A DNA stretch of 64,000 nucleotides. Origin: Ascoidea rubescens DSM 1968 (lineage: Eukaryota > Ascomycota > Saccharomycetes > Ascoideales > Ascoideaceae). This document shows positions 40,577 through 53,200 of this stretch, one piece after another (positions within the stretch are counted from its first letter, which is position 1; each line of letters begins with the position of its first letter). The DNA lies in contig NW_017962922.1 of NCBI RefSeq assembly GCF_001661345.1, forward strand, positions 354,040 through 418,039, given 5' to 3'. Position numbers and translations under genes: made by a program. The notes under the pieces were generated by a model. It ran no database searches and was not told the origin of the DNA. It was given only the letters and a program-made list of their open reading frames with translations.

Positions 40577-41470
40577 GTGGAAATGCGAAGAAAATTGTTT
40601 AATTTGATAATTTGTTATACTAATCAATCGCTGTTGAACATTTAGTGTAGTTTATAATAAGGATTGAGGAATAATCTAAAAGTATTAAGGAAATATTAAT
40701 AAAAATGCAAAAAAATATGAGAAAACATTAGAAAATAATTCAAAGCTCAACAGAATTGGAGAAAACTTGCTGTAACAAACCAATTTAACCATGGTAATTA
40801 AGCAGTTTGGTCAAATTAGATTCAACAAACTTGAACAACAGCAAATGTGAATAGGAGCAAATAATAAAATTGCCAGATTCAAACAATGCGAATGGGAGAA
40901 ATCAGTGTCCGAATCACTATTCTCAAGCAGCCGTAATTAGAAAATGGTATATATGATAAACGCACTTTGTTAGCCGCAGTGGATTGACTAGAATCCTCTT
41001 TGGAGTCTTCTTCAGAAGTTCTGATTGGTGGTGAACGAGAACGATATTCATATACTAATTAAGTATAGCATAGTATTAAGTGATGACAGAATTAAATCTC
41101 TTGATAAATAATTCTTGATTGGGGTTGCAAGCAAATTAAAAACACTTTGTGATTAAGAATTAGACGTGAATACAGAGTGACTAAATTGAAAAACTTCAAC
41201 TTGAAATTATATCCTTAATCAGATTACACCCACAGTGTACGAATAACCTTCTATTACGATCTCTTTCAAAAGGATCTTTTTCAAAATGATCAAATCGATT
41301 AAAAAAGAGTTTTTTCTCCAACTTCTTTATCAATAATCAGACCATGCGGAAAAGCTCCAAATGTAATCAATCTGAAGGTTTTATCCCATCAACAGCCATC
41401 TGATTGTGTTAATTATACTGGCCATATCATTACATCAAGAGATCTGAGAGATCTTGATCTTGATTAATAA

Positions 41471-41515
41471 TATTGTAGTATTATAATATTATAATATTAT
41501 TATAATACTACAATA
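41471..41515. repeat. Perfect 18-bp inverted repeat with 9-bp spacer
   Basis: Left arm TATTGTAGTATTATAATA (41471-41488) and right arm TATTATAATACTACAATA (41498-41515) are exact reverse complements. They could form an AT-rich hairpin or cruciform. No T-tract and no adjacent gene suggests a classical terminator. Confidence 0.85.
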
Positions 41516-42191
41516 ACACTATAATAACTCTATAATAATATTCAATATTGTAAGATAATAATATTATTATATTACTATATCTGAAATCTTAATGTGGTGC
41601 AATGTTAATGATCATCTTCCCATCTTTGTGTTAAGGTTTTGGATATTGTGATAGTATTCTGCTGGAAAAATTACTGTTTTACAAAAATTCGTCGTAATAG
41701 ATAGAAGTGTAACATTTAATTATAATTATTTCTCTCTGAGGTATCAACAATATCACCAATCATTAAATTTGACTAGATACTTCACTTTATTTTCACTTAT
41801 TTTCACTTTATCTCCAACTAACTGTGCAACTTTTCTGTTTACTTCAAAATTGAGTGCTAATCGCTCTCGAACTTATTTCTCTGTTTTATCATGGCATTTC
41901 TAATGCTTTTCTCTCAACTGCTCTTAAAATGCCACTTATTCTTTAAGTCTTCCACCATGATTTCTTTTTTCTTTTGTTTCTCATAATCTTGGTTGGTGAT
42001 CGTAGTCCTCGCTGTTTCCTGTGCTTCTGGTCTCCCTGGTGTTGTTTTCTTTTGCTTCTCAATTTAAAATGGCTGATACGTTTGATACGTTTGATACGTT
42101 TTAATACGTTTAATAGATCTTATAATTATGATACGTTTGAAGAGTCAATATGGGTTCGGATGCAGCAAAAGTGTGGCTATCTTTTTTGTGC

Positions 42192-42304
42192 TGACGTAAG
42201 CGCTTACTCAGCATTACCACTTAAACCGTTACTGGCTGACTCAGCAGCTCCACATAAGTGGAGCCAATTATCACATGCTCGCAGTCTCCTGCTTTTGTGA
42301 GTCA
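42192..42304. promoter_or_regulatory. Cluster of bZIP-type sites and dyads
   Basis: Within 113 bp there are TGACGTAA (42192), the 12-bp palindrome GTAAGCGCTTAC (42196-42207) running into TTACTCA, TGACTCA (42237-42243), the hairpin GCTCCAC-ATAA-GTGGAGC (about 42247-42264) and TGAGTCA (42298-42304). These match CRE- and AP-1/Gcn4-type half-site arrangements. The nearest downstream gene is the PUF gene, 1.3 kb away. Confidence 0.45.
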
Positions 42305-43601
42305 GCGCTGGGGGTTTCTTCTCAATTCGCAAGTTGTCACACCGGTTATTCCTCCAATAATACGCATGTTGGAGCCATATTCGTAATTTAAAACTGGTCT
42401 GGCTGCAGAAATTCATCTTTTAGCAGTTTGTGTGTAAAAAGTGAGTGCCATTTTTCGCGCGGCGCGGCTTCCCAATCCGAATAAACCACCGCACCGCGAC
42501 TCAGACCGGCGCACAAGCAAATTATACTGCATAGCTTGCAGCAACAGACGGCAAAAGACAGTGCGCATGTCTAAATACTGTCTAAACACAGCATGAGTAC
42601 TAGCTGAATATTTCCTCTGCGTTGCGCTGCGCTAATATGTCAGAACTTTTGCATTTATCAGACAGAACTCCAACTTTATTAGTTGATTTGCAGCACTCTG
42701 GAAAAAGCAATGTGGCAAATTGGCTCATGCTGAGATAAACCTAAATTCGAATCTTAATCCAATGTGTTTTTCTTCAAACCTTAATTCTTGAGTTTATCGT
42801 TCAATAATTCTATATTATCCACTTTTTATTTTCCCAACTCCTTTATGTTTTGACTTTTCCACTGAAAAGCAACTTTTTATTTCCAGCTTCCAATCAATAT
42901 AAAATTCGCTCATTACCTCTGTTTTTTATCTTTCTCTTCTTATCTTCTCTTTTTTCCACTTTATCTCCTACTAATTCTTTTGGTTTTCCATCTAAACCCA
43001 TATTTATATTTATATTTATATTTCATTATATAATATAATATAATATATAATATAATATAATATAATATAATTTAATTTAATATATAATAGTTTATTATAA
43101 TATAGCATAATAGCATTATAATAGTATTCTATATCCTCCAAATTTCGATTAATAATCATAATAGTAATCTTTCTAATCAAACCCAAAATCATCTAATCAA
43201 AAAAATATCAAAAATATCAACATAAAAACACTAAATCCCTCCCAACACCCTAAAAATATCAATTTTCAAAATTTTTTAAATACACTCCTCTATAACCTCC
43301 TTATATTATATATTTCCTTTATTATACTATACTATAAATTTTCTGCTGCTTTGGTAATTCAATTTATCAATCTAACTCATCTCTTTCTTTAATTATTTAT
43401 TTTTTCACTTAGATTCGGGAAAATCGTAAAGACTTTATTTTTTTTCCTATTTACTAATAATAACTAAAAAAAATAAAATAAAAAGCAAATCCATCCTTAA
43501 TCTCTTTGTTTCTATATTATAATTCACATCATTTCTACTTTTTAAATAAATAAAAGAAAGAAAAATCAATAGAATAAATTCAAATTTTTTATCCCTTCAA
43601 C

Positions 43602-46345
43602 ATGAGTTACTTATCAAACCAATATAGCTACGGTAGTTCTAATAGCTCTTCCTCAATCACCATCAATGATTCAAACAATTCACTAATCAACCAATGCTCC
43701 TTTAACTCAAGCATCAACGAACCCTTAACACCAAGTACCAACGCCAACTCTTCCACCACTGATCTAACTAAGAATTCAAACTCAAATTCAAACACTTCTT
43801 TAAGTTCAGTCTCTAACTTGGGCTCAAACACTTCCACTTCTCACGTTAGAACTACCTCTTTTCCTCAAAATTTATCCTCAAATAATAGAAATATTTTATC
43901 TTCCGTCACCAGCAACAACATCAACATCAACAATACCGACGATTTAAACAACTCTTTTGGCTCCTTATCAATTATTGAATCCAACCAAAATCAAATGACA
44001 AACCAAAACCAAAACCAATATCAACTTTTTTCTAACGATTTTATTTCCAATTCAAATACTCAAAACTTCAACCTCAACAATGTTAATGTTAATGTTAATG
44101 ACTTTTCCAACAGAAGATCTTCTGTTCCAACCTATTTATCTAATGTTAATGCCTCCACTCCAAACATCAACTCTACTATTAATGATGGCAATGTTAGTCC
44201 AATCAGCCTTAACAACGCTAATATCACCTCCACTCCTAACCACATTTACGCAAACTCAATGAACAATCAAAGATTACCCTTCATCAACAACAACTCCAGC
44301 ATCAACTCAAATTTGCAAAACAGAGTCACTTCAAATTCCAATAATTTCAATGCCAATGTTTATGCCAGCTTGATTCAACAAAATATGAATAACAACAACA
44401 ATATTCACAATCTTAATGGCATGAGCTTCAATCAAAATTATTCTGACTCTGTCCTTTTGCAAAACCAAATCGGAAATATCAACCAAGTTTCTAATTCAAC
44501 CCCAAATTTCTCAAACCCTAATGTTGATTACAACAACATGAGCAATATCAACAACATGAATAACATGAATAACATGAATATGAATAGCTTGAATATGAAT
44601 ATGAATATGAATAATAACAATGTTAACACTCTTCAACAAATTAATACAAACACCTTTGGCTTGAATAATTTAAACAACTCAAATGGCAGCGTCAACTCTA
44701 ATAGAAGATCCGTTGATTTGTCTCAAATTTCAAATTCAAATCCAAACCCAAATCCAAATTACACCTATTCTAATCATCAACAATCTCTTTCTGTTACCTC
44801 AATGAATAACAACCAAAATCTCTTCCACCAATTATCTGTAAATGCCAATAACAGTGTGAACTCAAATCAACATTACAATCAATTCAACAACAACAACATG
44901 AATATGAATATGAACAATGTTGATGTCAATGCCAATAATATTAACAATAATGCTAATGTTAACTACCAAAATTATAATGGTATCAACTCCAACGCTAACT
45001 TGAATCAAAACTCCGTTCAAATGAACATGAATATTATGAGCTTGGGTAATGGAAATAATTTGAATGGTATCAATAATGTTCACAATAATGCTACTCCTGT
45101 GAACTCTGTTAATAATATCAGTTGCATAAACAATATGAATAATGCTAATTCTAATGTCGTTAACCATACCGCTGTTTCTACTGTTACTTCCAACACCAAC
45201 CATTCAAATTCAGGCAATACCAGAGGCTCAAACAATGGAAATCGTAATCACTCTAACAATAGAAAGAACAACAACAATGCCTCTAGAAAACACGAAAAGG
45301 AAATCATTTCCAAGCTCTCTTCAGTTCCATTTGAAAGCTTGAAGTCACAGATTATTGATCTAAGTACTGATCAATTTGGATGCAGATTTCTTCAAAAGAA
45401 GTTGGAAGATGAGGGCCAAGCTATTGGATTGATTATCTTTGAAGAAACTAAAGACAAAATTATTGATTTAATGATGGATCCATTTGGAAACTATCTTGTT
45501 CAAAAGTTGTTGACACATTTGAATGTGGAAACTATCTTGTTCAAAAGTTGTTGACACATTTGAATGACAAACAATTGGGTGCTATTGTCGATAAATGTAT
45601 TGGCAGATTTCCAGCTATTGCATTGAATCAACATGGTACTAGAGCATTGCAAGAGATTATTCAATTGGTTAAAGTTGATTCGCAAGCTAAAATTATTGTT
45701 GAGAATTTACGTGGTACAGTTGTTTCATTGATTCGTGATTTGAATGGAAACCATGTTATTGCAAAGATATTAGCCTGTTTTAACCATGAAAACATTCAAT
45801 TTATTATTGATGAAATCTCAGTGGAAACTGTTTCAATTGCTAGTCACAAGCATGGATGTTGTGTATTCCAAAAGAGCATGGACAATGCTAATGACACGCA
45901 ACTATTCCAATTGGGATCGAAGATTGCTGAGCATTCTATGATTTTGATGAAAAACCAATTTGGTAACTATGTTGTTCAACATTTAATTGAAAAGGATTTG
46001 CCAGTTTTGAATAATATTATTGCTGAGAAATTGGCTGGATCGTTGCCTGATTTGTCTATTCAAAAGTATGCATCAAATGTTGTTGAAAAGTGTCTCAAGT
46101 ATTGTTCTAATTTAGAATTGGTCAACAAGTTAGTGATTGAGATTATTTTGTGCAGTAATCTTATGGATATTATCAAGGACTCGTATGGAAACTACGTTGT
46201 TCAAACAGCACTTGAGGTTGTCAATGGTGACTGCAAGAACAAGGTGATTGAGATTCTTAAACCCAAGTTGCCATACATCAGAGCCACACCATATTCCAAG
46301 AAGATTGAGCAATCAATTGATCGTTCAATGGGAACTATTTATTGA
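43602..46345 (+). pseudogene. PUF4: PUF-family RNA-binding protein (Puf4/Mpt5 type), reading frame broken by a 41-bp tandem duplication
   Basis: Starts at the ATG at 43602. About 560 residues of Asn/Ser-rich, prion-like sequence (NMNN and NVNVN repeats) precede the Pumilio array. Repeat 1 (DQFGCRFLQKKL) and the core of repeat 2 (DPFGNYLVQKLL) are read in the first frame, which stops at 45554. The remaining repeats continue at once in another frame to 46345: LNQHGTRALQ, DLNGNHVIAK, HKHGCCVFQK, NQFGNYVVQ, QKYASNVVEK and DSYGNYVVQ. Together they make the eight repeats of the family. The break coincides exactly with a perfect 41-bp duplication. FEETKD followed by GNYLVQKLL resembles yeast Puf4, which binds 3' UTRs and promotes mRNA decay. 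The perfect, uneroded copies mean either a very recent mutation or an assembly error. As it stands, only repeats 1-2 would be made from the first ATG. Confidence 0.85.
45485..45566. repeat. Perfect 41-bp tandem duplication inside the PUF gene
   Basis: Bases 45485-45525 are repeated exactly at 45526-45566. Because 41 is not a multiple of three, the frame shifts at this point. Confidence 0.97.
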
Positions 46346-49300
46346 GTCAATTTATTGAATTTTATGAATTTCAAAATAACGAACAAAGCCAACATTATAA
46401 TTCTATTCAATTCATTAAATCTTTAACCCTTTTTTTACTTTTTTTTGATTTTCCATTTCATTACAAAATACATTATACTCCAGAAACAACCCCTTGAAAC
46501 AAAACTACATTACTATTACTATTACTATTATAATTGTTACAATTATTATCACTATTACTATTATTTTATTATTATTTTATTATATTATTATATTATACAT
46601 ATGTTTCTTGTTTTTACGACTTTTATTTTATATTTTAAATTTGTCATTTACTTTTTATTGAATAATTTTATTATACTTTTTTATATTTTATTTTATGTTA
46701 TATTTTATACTTTAACTTTATTATATATTTATATTTTACCAACTTCTACAAGGTGATCAGATCGGATTGAACTCGTTGAACATGGTCCTTGCTGGATCTG
46801 TTGCACGATTTGATTTGACGACCATTACTAATTTCTGTTTGGATACAGGTTTCTTAAATAAATACCACTGTTAACATTTGTTTTGCTTCGTGAAGGAGGC
46901 GACGAAATGAGTCCAGAGCTTCACAAAAGGCTTCATCCAGCTCAGTTTAACGAATATCGTTTTGAGTGAAGCTGTGTTACGTCGGGCTGTAACAGCGCAA
47001 ACAGGCATTGCAAACTGGCAGCTGAAAAGCAAAAGCGTAGTTCAAGAGCTGTTCTGCTTCTTCTTCTTCTTCTTCTTCTTCTGCTTCTGCTTCTTCTAGT
47101 GTTTCTGGTGTTTCTGCTGCTTCTGCTGCTTGTGCAACACCGTCTTGTGATTGGCTGCTGTGTGTTGCATTTCTAAAGGGATGCAACACGTGAAATTCTC
47201 TTTCAAGGAGCGAAGCGGCGGTGGGACGGTGCCCCCGTTGCGTTTCTGCAGGGCGGCTGTCACAAAAGAGATCAGCAAAAACAACACAGAACAACGATAT
47301 ACATGTTACAATATTCAATACAATATTCAAGTTATAACAGGCTACGACGATGCAACGACAACGACAAAGATAACGACGCAAGAGGAGGAATGCTACGGCT
47401 GTAGCCCCACAAACACTGGCGACGCAGGCCTCGGAAGTGCTGAGATGGCTGCTGTCTCTGAGTGATCATTCCATGAGCTCTTGTTTGGTATCGTTTGGTA
47501 TCTCGTCTGTGCAACAAAGAGATGGTTTTCCTGCAACTGGTGTTTCGTGAATGGCCTAGCATCTATGCTGATCTGGTCTGATCTGTTGTGTATTTTATGG
47601 TTGCTCCTTGGTTCAATGTAAAACACACCATTCAAAAGCTACTGATGCATCATTATTATTCGGTTTTCCTCATCCAATGCCCAACAGCTATGGATCACTT
47701 ATCTCTTGGTTTTGCTCAACTTATGGATCACAAAATATTCCCATTTATCGTCTATGGCCCTAACTTTGTTTTCTGCTTTTTGCAAATTTTCTTCAAACAC
47801 AGTGGGTTTTTCAATTATAGAACATAGTCACATTCATACTCATGGTCATAATCATATTCATGATCTCTTCGTCGTCATAATCATTATGAATGTGATTAAA
47901 ATAGATTTATGCTAATATTATATCATTATATCATTTCTATACTATCACCATCATTACTATCAATTTATTATTATCTTTTCCCACTAAAATATTCTCAAAA
48001 TCTTTCAAAAATAATTCTCTACAGGTTACTATAAACTTAATTTTCCTGAGGCTATAATATGAAACTATTCAGCGAGATTGTTTATCAATTATTTCTGCTT
48101 TTTTGTTGGTTTTTTTTTTTTTTGCTTTTAATTACGAAAAAAAAGTAAGACCAATTAATTTAATTTAAATTTCTAACATTTGATACTAGTTCGGTCTGAT
48201 CAATCTCTTTTTCTTTTTTTTTTCTAACAAATTTTTATTTAAAATCAAAAATTTTGAAAAAAAATTCACCTTATTCTCAGTTTTTAGATCAATATATTCA
48301 AATCTAATTTGTTTTAATCATACTTAATTTAAAACACATTTTAAATTTTATTTATCCAAATTTTATTCAAATTTTATTCAAGTTTTCAAATTTTATTAAG
48401 TTTTATTAGGTTTATCTTAAATTTAATTTATTTTTAATTAACATCTAATTACAATCTAAAAACAAATTTGCCGAAAATGATCTGGTTCTCTTACGTTATC
48501 AATTCACCTGCTACCTTTTGAAAATCATACTAAAATTATACCAATACTGCTTTAATACCTTATTAATACTAACCAAGTTCACTATTGGCTTTAAATGAAT
48601 AACGTTAATTTTAGCATTATTTAAATCATATCCAGTTTGCTTTTTGAGTAAAGGGGAGAATTTTCTTCCTCTAATTAGCTCCTTTCATATTCTTTTTTGT
48701 TCATTCATTTTAATCATATTCAACTTACTTCACCTAATTTCAATTTGTCCACTCACACTAAAATCTCCAAAAATTAAAACCATTTGAAATTGAATTACAA
48801 TTGGAACCATTTCAATTTATCTTTCAATTAAATAATCAAAAATTTAAATATTTCAATTAATGATGATAAATGAGGAGACTAATCAAATTAATTAATTTAA
48901 TTTTATTCAATTTTATTTAAATTATCAATAGAATTAAAATTAAAAAAAAGCAAATTTAATTTATTAAGTTCTTCATCATCTCCCTTTTTATCCTGCTTTT
49001 TCCATTATATTTCATTTCATTTCATTTTATTCCACTGCATTTTATATTTACATGAATGAATTCAAATTCTATCTTCTTTATCACATAAATTTTATCAGAT
49101 AATTTAAAATTTTTCTTCATCTAAAACCGTTCATGGAAATATTAACATTTGATTTATTTTGCTTTATTTTAATTTTAATTTTAATTGAATTTTAAAACTA
49201 AAACTATATCCCATTTAAATTTCAATTTTAAATTTTAATTTAAATTTATTTTAAAATTAATTTATAATTTTCCATTTTTAGTTTATGAATTTAATGAATT

Positions 49301-50241
49301 TAATGAATATCTTAATTTATTCAAATTTAATGAAATAAATTTATTTAAATTTGTATGAATTCATATCTACAAGATTAAAATTAATCAGTTTATAAACTTC
49401 AATTTTTATGTTTTATTTTTTATTTTTATTTTTTTGCATTTCCTACACCACCATTATATTACCACCATATTGCCATTTTCAATCTCGTTTCACTCTCATT
49501 TTCCATTCTTCTTCGTCAACTGTTGTTGTCATTCTTCACGAGAATTTTTCTTTTAACTGTAAAAAAATTATAATATTAACAAAACATGAAACCATATCTA
49601 AAACATACTTAGGCCGTTAACCCATTCATTTTTTATTTTTTTTCAATTTAGCAATCTAACATAGTCAATTAAACACTGCCAACTCACAATTGGCATTTTT
49701 TTTTCAATAAATAAAGATCAACAACCAACAATCGTTATTCTAACAGTTTATCCTCAAAATTAACCTTCCAAAATTCGTAAGCATAATTGGTTATTGGAGT
49801 TATTTGGATTATTTTGATGTGAATCAATCTAACGGGTCTGTTTTGTCAATGCAAGCTGGACGTAGTATGACGTGAGTTTATGTATCTGCATTTTACATGC
49901 TTAGATCCACCAACAAAGATTTAATCCATTAACGTGGAACTTTTCCATAAACAAGGATCCAATGCGTAATTGTGTAAACAATCTGCATAGCATAAAAACT
50001 GTAACAACATGCAGTAAAGACATAAAGTTGCAGAAAAATGCACATTAGAGATCCACCAATGTGGATTCGATCTCAGCTTGCTTTTGATCTGAATTTGAAA
50101 GAGTATAACCTCTTTTTTCCAAGAGGTTCTTATCTAAGGGATCACTGCTCGAATCCAAACTTAATTTGGTGCTCTCTGCTTATAATTTATAATTGAAATA
50201 ACAATACTCATCTATCTTATTGTTTATTTCTAACCAAAAAA
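46346..50241. other. 3.9-kb intergenic region before the zinc-cluster regulator
   Basis: The 3' flank of the PUF gene is (TTA)-rich. A GC-richer island runs from about 46880 to 47560, with a (TTC)n run at about 47058-47092, a GTTGCAT...ATGCAAC inverted repeat (47164-47187) and an E-box at 47187-47192. From 47800 to 49800 the sequence is extremely AT-rich with homopolymer runs. A TACTAAC string at 48568-48574 is isolated. None of the open frames looks like a gene. This probably holds the long upstream regulatory DNA of the gene at 50242. Confidence 0.6.
47187..47192. promoter_or_regulatory. CACGTG E-box next to a 7-bp inverted repeat
   Basis: AACACGTGAAA directly abuts the right arm of GTTGCAT/ATGCAAC. 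It is a motif-level observation only. Confidence 0.3.
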
Positions 50242-53200
50242 ATGTTTTCTAGTTTTAATATTAATGGAAATTTGGAAAATTTGACCATCGAAACTATTGA
50301 AACCATTTCCGACTTTTCCTCTAATTCTAAAGATAATCTAAAAGATAATAACAACTATAAAAACAACAATAAAGACAACAATAAAGACACATCTAAAGCA
50401 AAAAATAATAATTTGCCTTCTCGAAAAAATTTCACTTTTCAAATCAATGACAATAATAATGCTAGTAAAACTCTCAATAGCAATATTCTTGACTTCTCCC
50501 TAAATTCAAATAAGATAAATCAACATTCCCATCACAATACTTTAAAATTTGTTGGTTCTTATGCTAGATCGAAATTTGGCTGTTTGCAATGCAGAAAAAA
50601 GAAAAAAAGATGTGATGAAATTAAACCAATTTGTGGTTTATGTCAAAGAACTTCAACAACTTGTGTTTGGCCTAAATTTAAAAATAATAAGTTAGTTAAT
50701 AGAAATCAAAATGTTATTCTTAAAAAACAATCAAAACCACTAAATAACAACAATTTAAATCACAGCCATGATTCGAAGCAATTAGTGAAAAATAAAAATA
50801 TTACAATTAATAATAAGATCAATGAAAATACTCAAGATATTTCTTTTATAAATGAAGACTTGTTAAATGATAATGTTTTTAAAATTGACGATAGTAGTAT
50901 CAGAAGTTTATTTGAAAATAATGATATCAATAATCAAAATAGATATCAAACTAAACATCAAAATTTTCTTAAAAACTATCATAATACCAACATTACAAAC
51001 AATAATGATAATATTACAAACAATAACAATGTCAACATTACAAGTAATAACAATGACAATACCAATATTATTTATAACGATCAATTCAATATTGACCTTG
51101 ATGAAAATTTAACTCCAATTAACAATAATATCAATACTGATGATATTCCTAGTTCAAAGGATAAATATAAATTTAATGAAATTGCTACTGATTCAATTAG
51201 CAAATCTCAATTTCATAATTTTGCTATTGATGAAAATAATTTATCCACAAATGATTTATTGAGTTTTATAAATAATAAAAATACTCAAATTTTTGACAGT
51301 ATGATTTCTAACGATTCTAGTAGCTTCCATAACAATACCAATAATACTAATTTTACTGGAAACATATATAATATTGAAAATTATAAAAATAATAATCAAC
51401 ATGATCAACATGATCAACATAATCAACATAATCAAAATAATGATAGTTATCATATAAAAGATCCTTCAAAGGACCTTCAATATCTTTTTTCTAACTATAA
51501 CTTCAATCCTAATGAAATATTAACCCCGATCTTGAATAATAATTCGAATTTAGATTACGATATTTCAAATCAAATTATAATATCAAATTATGAAAATATT
51601 AATAATTTTGCAAATAATTTTTCTAATCAATATTTAATCCCAACATCCCATTATTCTAATATTCAGCCACAAAATGATTACATGAATAATCATTCAATTG
51701 ATTCAACTTTTAATTTGATGCAAATATTAGCCAAATTTAATCTATTTAATAATCCACCGTTGTATTATTTACCAGAGTCAATGGAAGTTAGTGATTCTAA
51801 ACCTTTAATTTTTTTAGAATATTATTGTTCTAAATTAGCTAAATCTTTTTCAATAATTTCTGATGATAAATCAAACTGCTTTTTAAATGTTTATATACCC
51901 ATGGCTTCCAATAATGAATCAATTTTATATGGATTAATAGCTTGGGGCGGGAAATTTCTTAATGATTCGTTAGCCGATAAATATCTTGATAAAGCAATCA
52001 ACTTATTAGAAAAACAGTACAATAGTATTCATAATAAGTATTTAAAATTTCGATTATTAAATGAAAACAATTATAATAATAATAATGAATTAGCTCAAAA
52101 ACAAGATTTTTCTAAGATTGAAAAGAAAAATTTATTAATTACAATGGCATGTTCAATGATTTTAATGGATATTGAAATAACGACTGGCGACGTTAAAAGA
52201 TGGTCCAAATTCATAAATATATGTAAAAAATTAATTGAAATTAGTGGAGGAATTAAAAATTTAATTGAAACAATTGAAGGAAAGTTTTTGATATCTAATT
52301 TTTTTTATAGTGATATATTATCATCAATTACTAATGAAAATGGGACAATGCTACCAATCGAGGATTATAATATAATGTTTAATGTGTTTAATAAAACAAA
52401 AGGCAAAATAGATGTAAATGACGATAGCGAATATGATGATAATGATGAGGAGTATGAAGGAGAAGAAAAATCCGAAAGCCAGAATAGTGAACATGGAAAT
52501 TATCGTTATGAATTTCAAAGAAATGAATATAATGATGATGATAATGATAACAATAACAATAATTATAGTGATAGTAATGAAAGTAATATGATGGGCATTA
52601 CTAATATTACGAGTAATAGTGAATCTAGCAAAAATAGGAAATTTAAATCAAAAGGTAAAAAAAAGAGAATTTATGAGAATTTTATCGAAGAAGGAGAAGA
52701 ATTGGCAGATCCAATTCAAAGTTGTTTAAAACCGTTATTTTTAATTATGGGGGAAATCATCAATTTTTCTACTCAAATCAATCAATTTTTATATGAGGGA
52801 TATGATATTAAAAGAAGAATTGATAATAACTTGGATGACAATAATTTAGATGACAATGGTTTTGATGATAGTGATAATTTTAACAAGTCGAAAAAGCCTG
52901 CAAATATTTGTATAAAATTTAAAGAAAATTTAAGTAATAATGAAAAATTTGAATATTTACAGACTAATGAAATCTTTTTCAAAAAGTTTGAAAAGAAGAT
53001 TGAGAATTGTAAACCTAACATCAGAGATTTAAAATTTTTTATCAAGAAGAACAATAAAAAAGAGTTGGAAGAAAACCTTACATTGTTTGAATTATTTCAA
53101 ATGACATTAAAATTATTTTTAAAGACTTCACTAAAAAAGCATGCAGCGATTTTGCCAGAGATTCAGTATTTGCTATTGAAGATTAATCAATTGGTAGACA

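Larger units (their letters stand above)
32974..43601. other. 10.6-kb region without a convincing gene
   Basis: No open frame in it has a recognisable family, coherent codon use and an ATG start. It alternates very AT-rich, microsatellite-rich stretches (34.2-36.5, 37.6-39.1 and 39.9-42.0 kb) with GC-richer islands (33.5-34.0, 36.9-37.5, 39.3-39.7 and 42.15-42.65 kb). Local short duplications are common. I found no tRNA or rRNA signature. Candidate roles are a centromere, long regulatory DNA for the PUF gene, non-coding transcription units, or decayed genes. Confidence 0.6.

Noticed and set aside
32974-43601. Search for LTRs, terminal inverted repeats, target duplications or a Saccharomyces-type point centromere
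   Set aside because: No paired long repeats were visible, and no CDEI-CDEII-CDEIII arrangement was found. Only microsatellites and short palindromes are present.
47041-47465. Overlapping ORFs on both strands around the (TTC)n run
   Set aside because: Low-complexity Glu or Ser runs from the repeat and no conserved motif.
48568-48574. TACTAAC string like a yeast intron branch point
   Set aside because: An AG follows after only two bases, no 5' splice site with a coding exon is upstream, and no coding exon follows.
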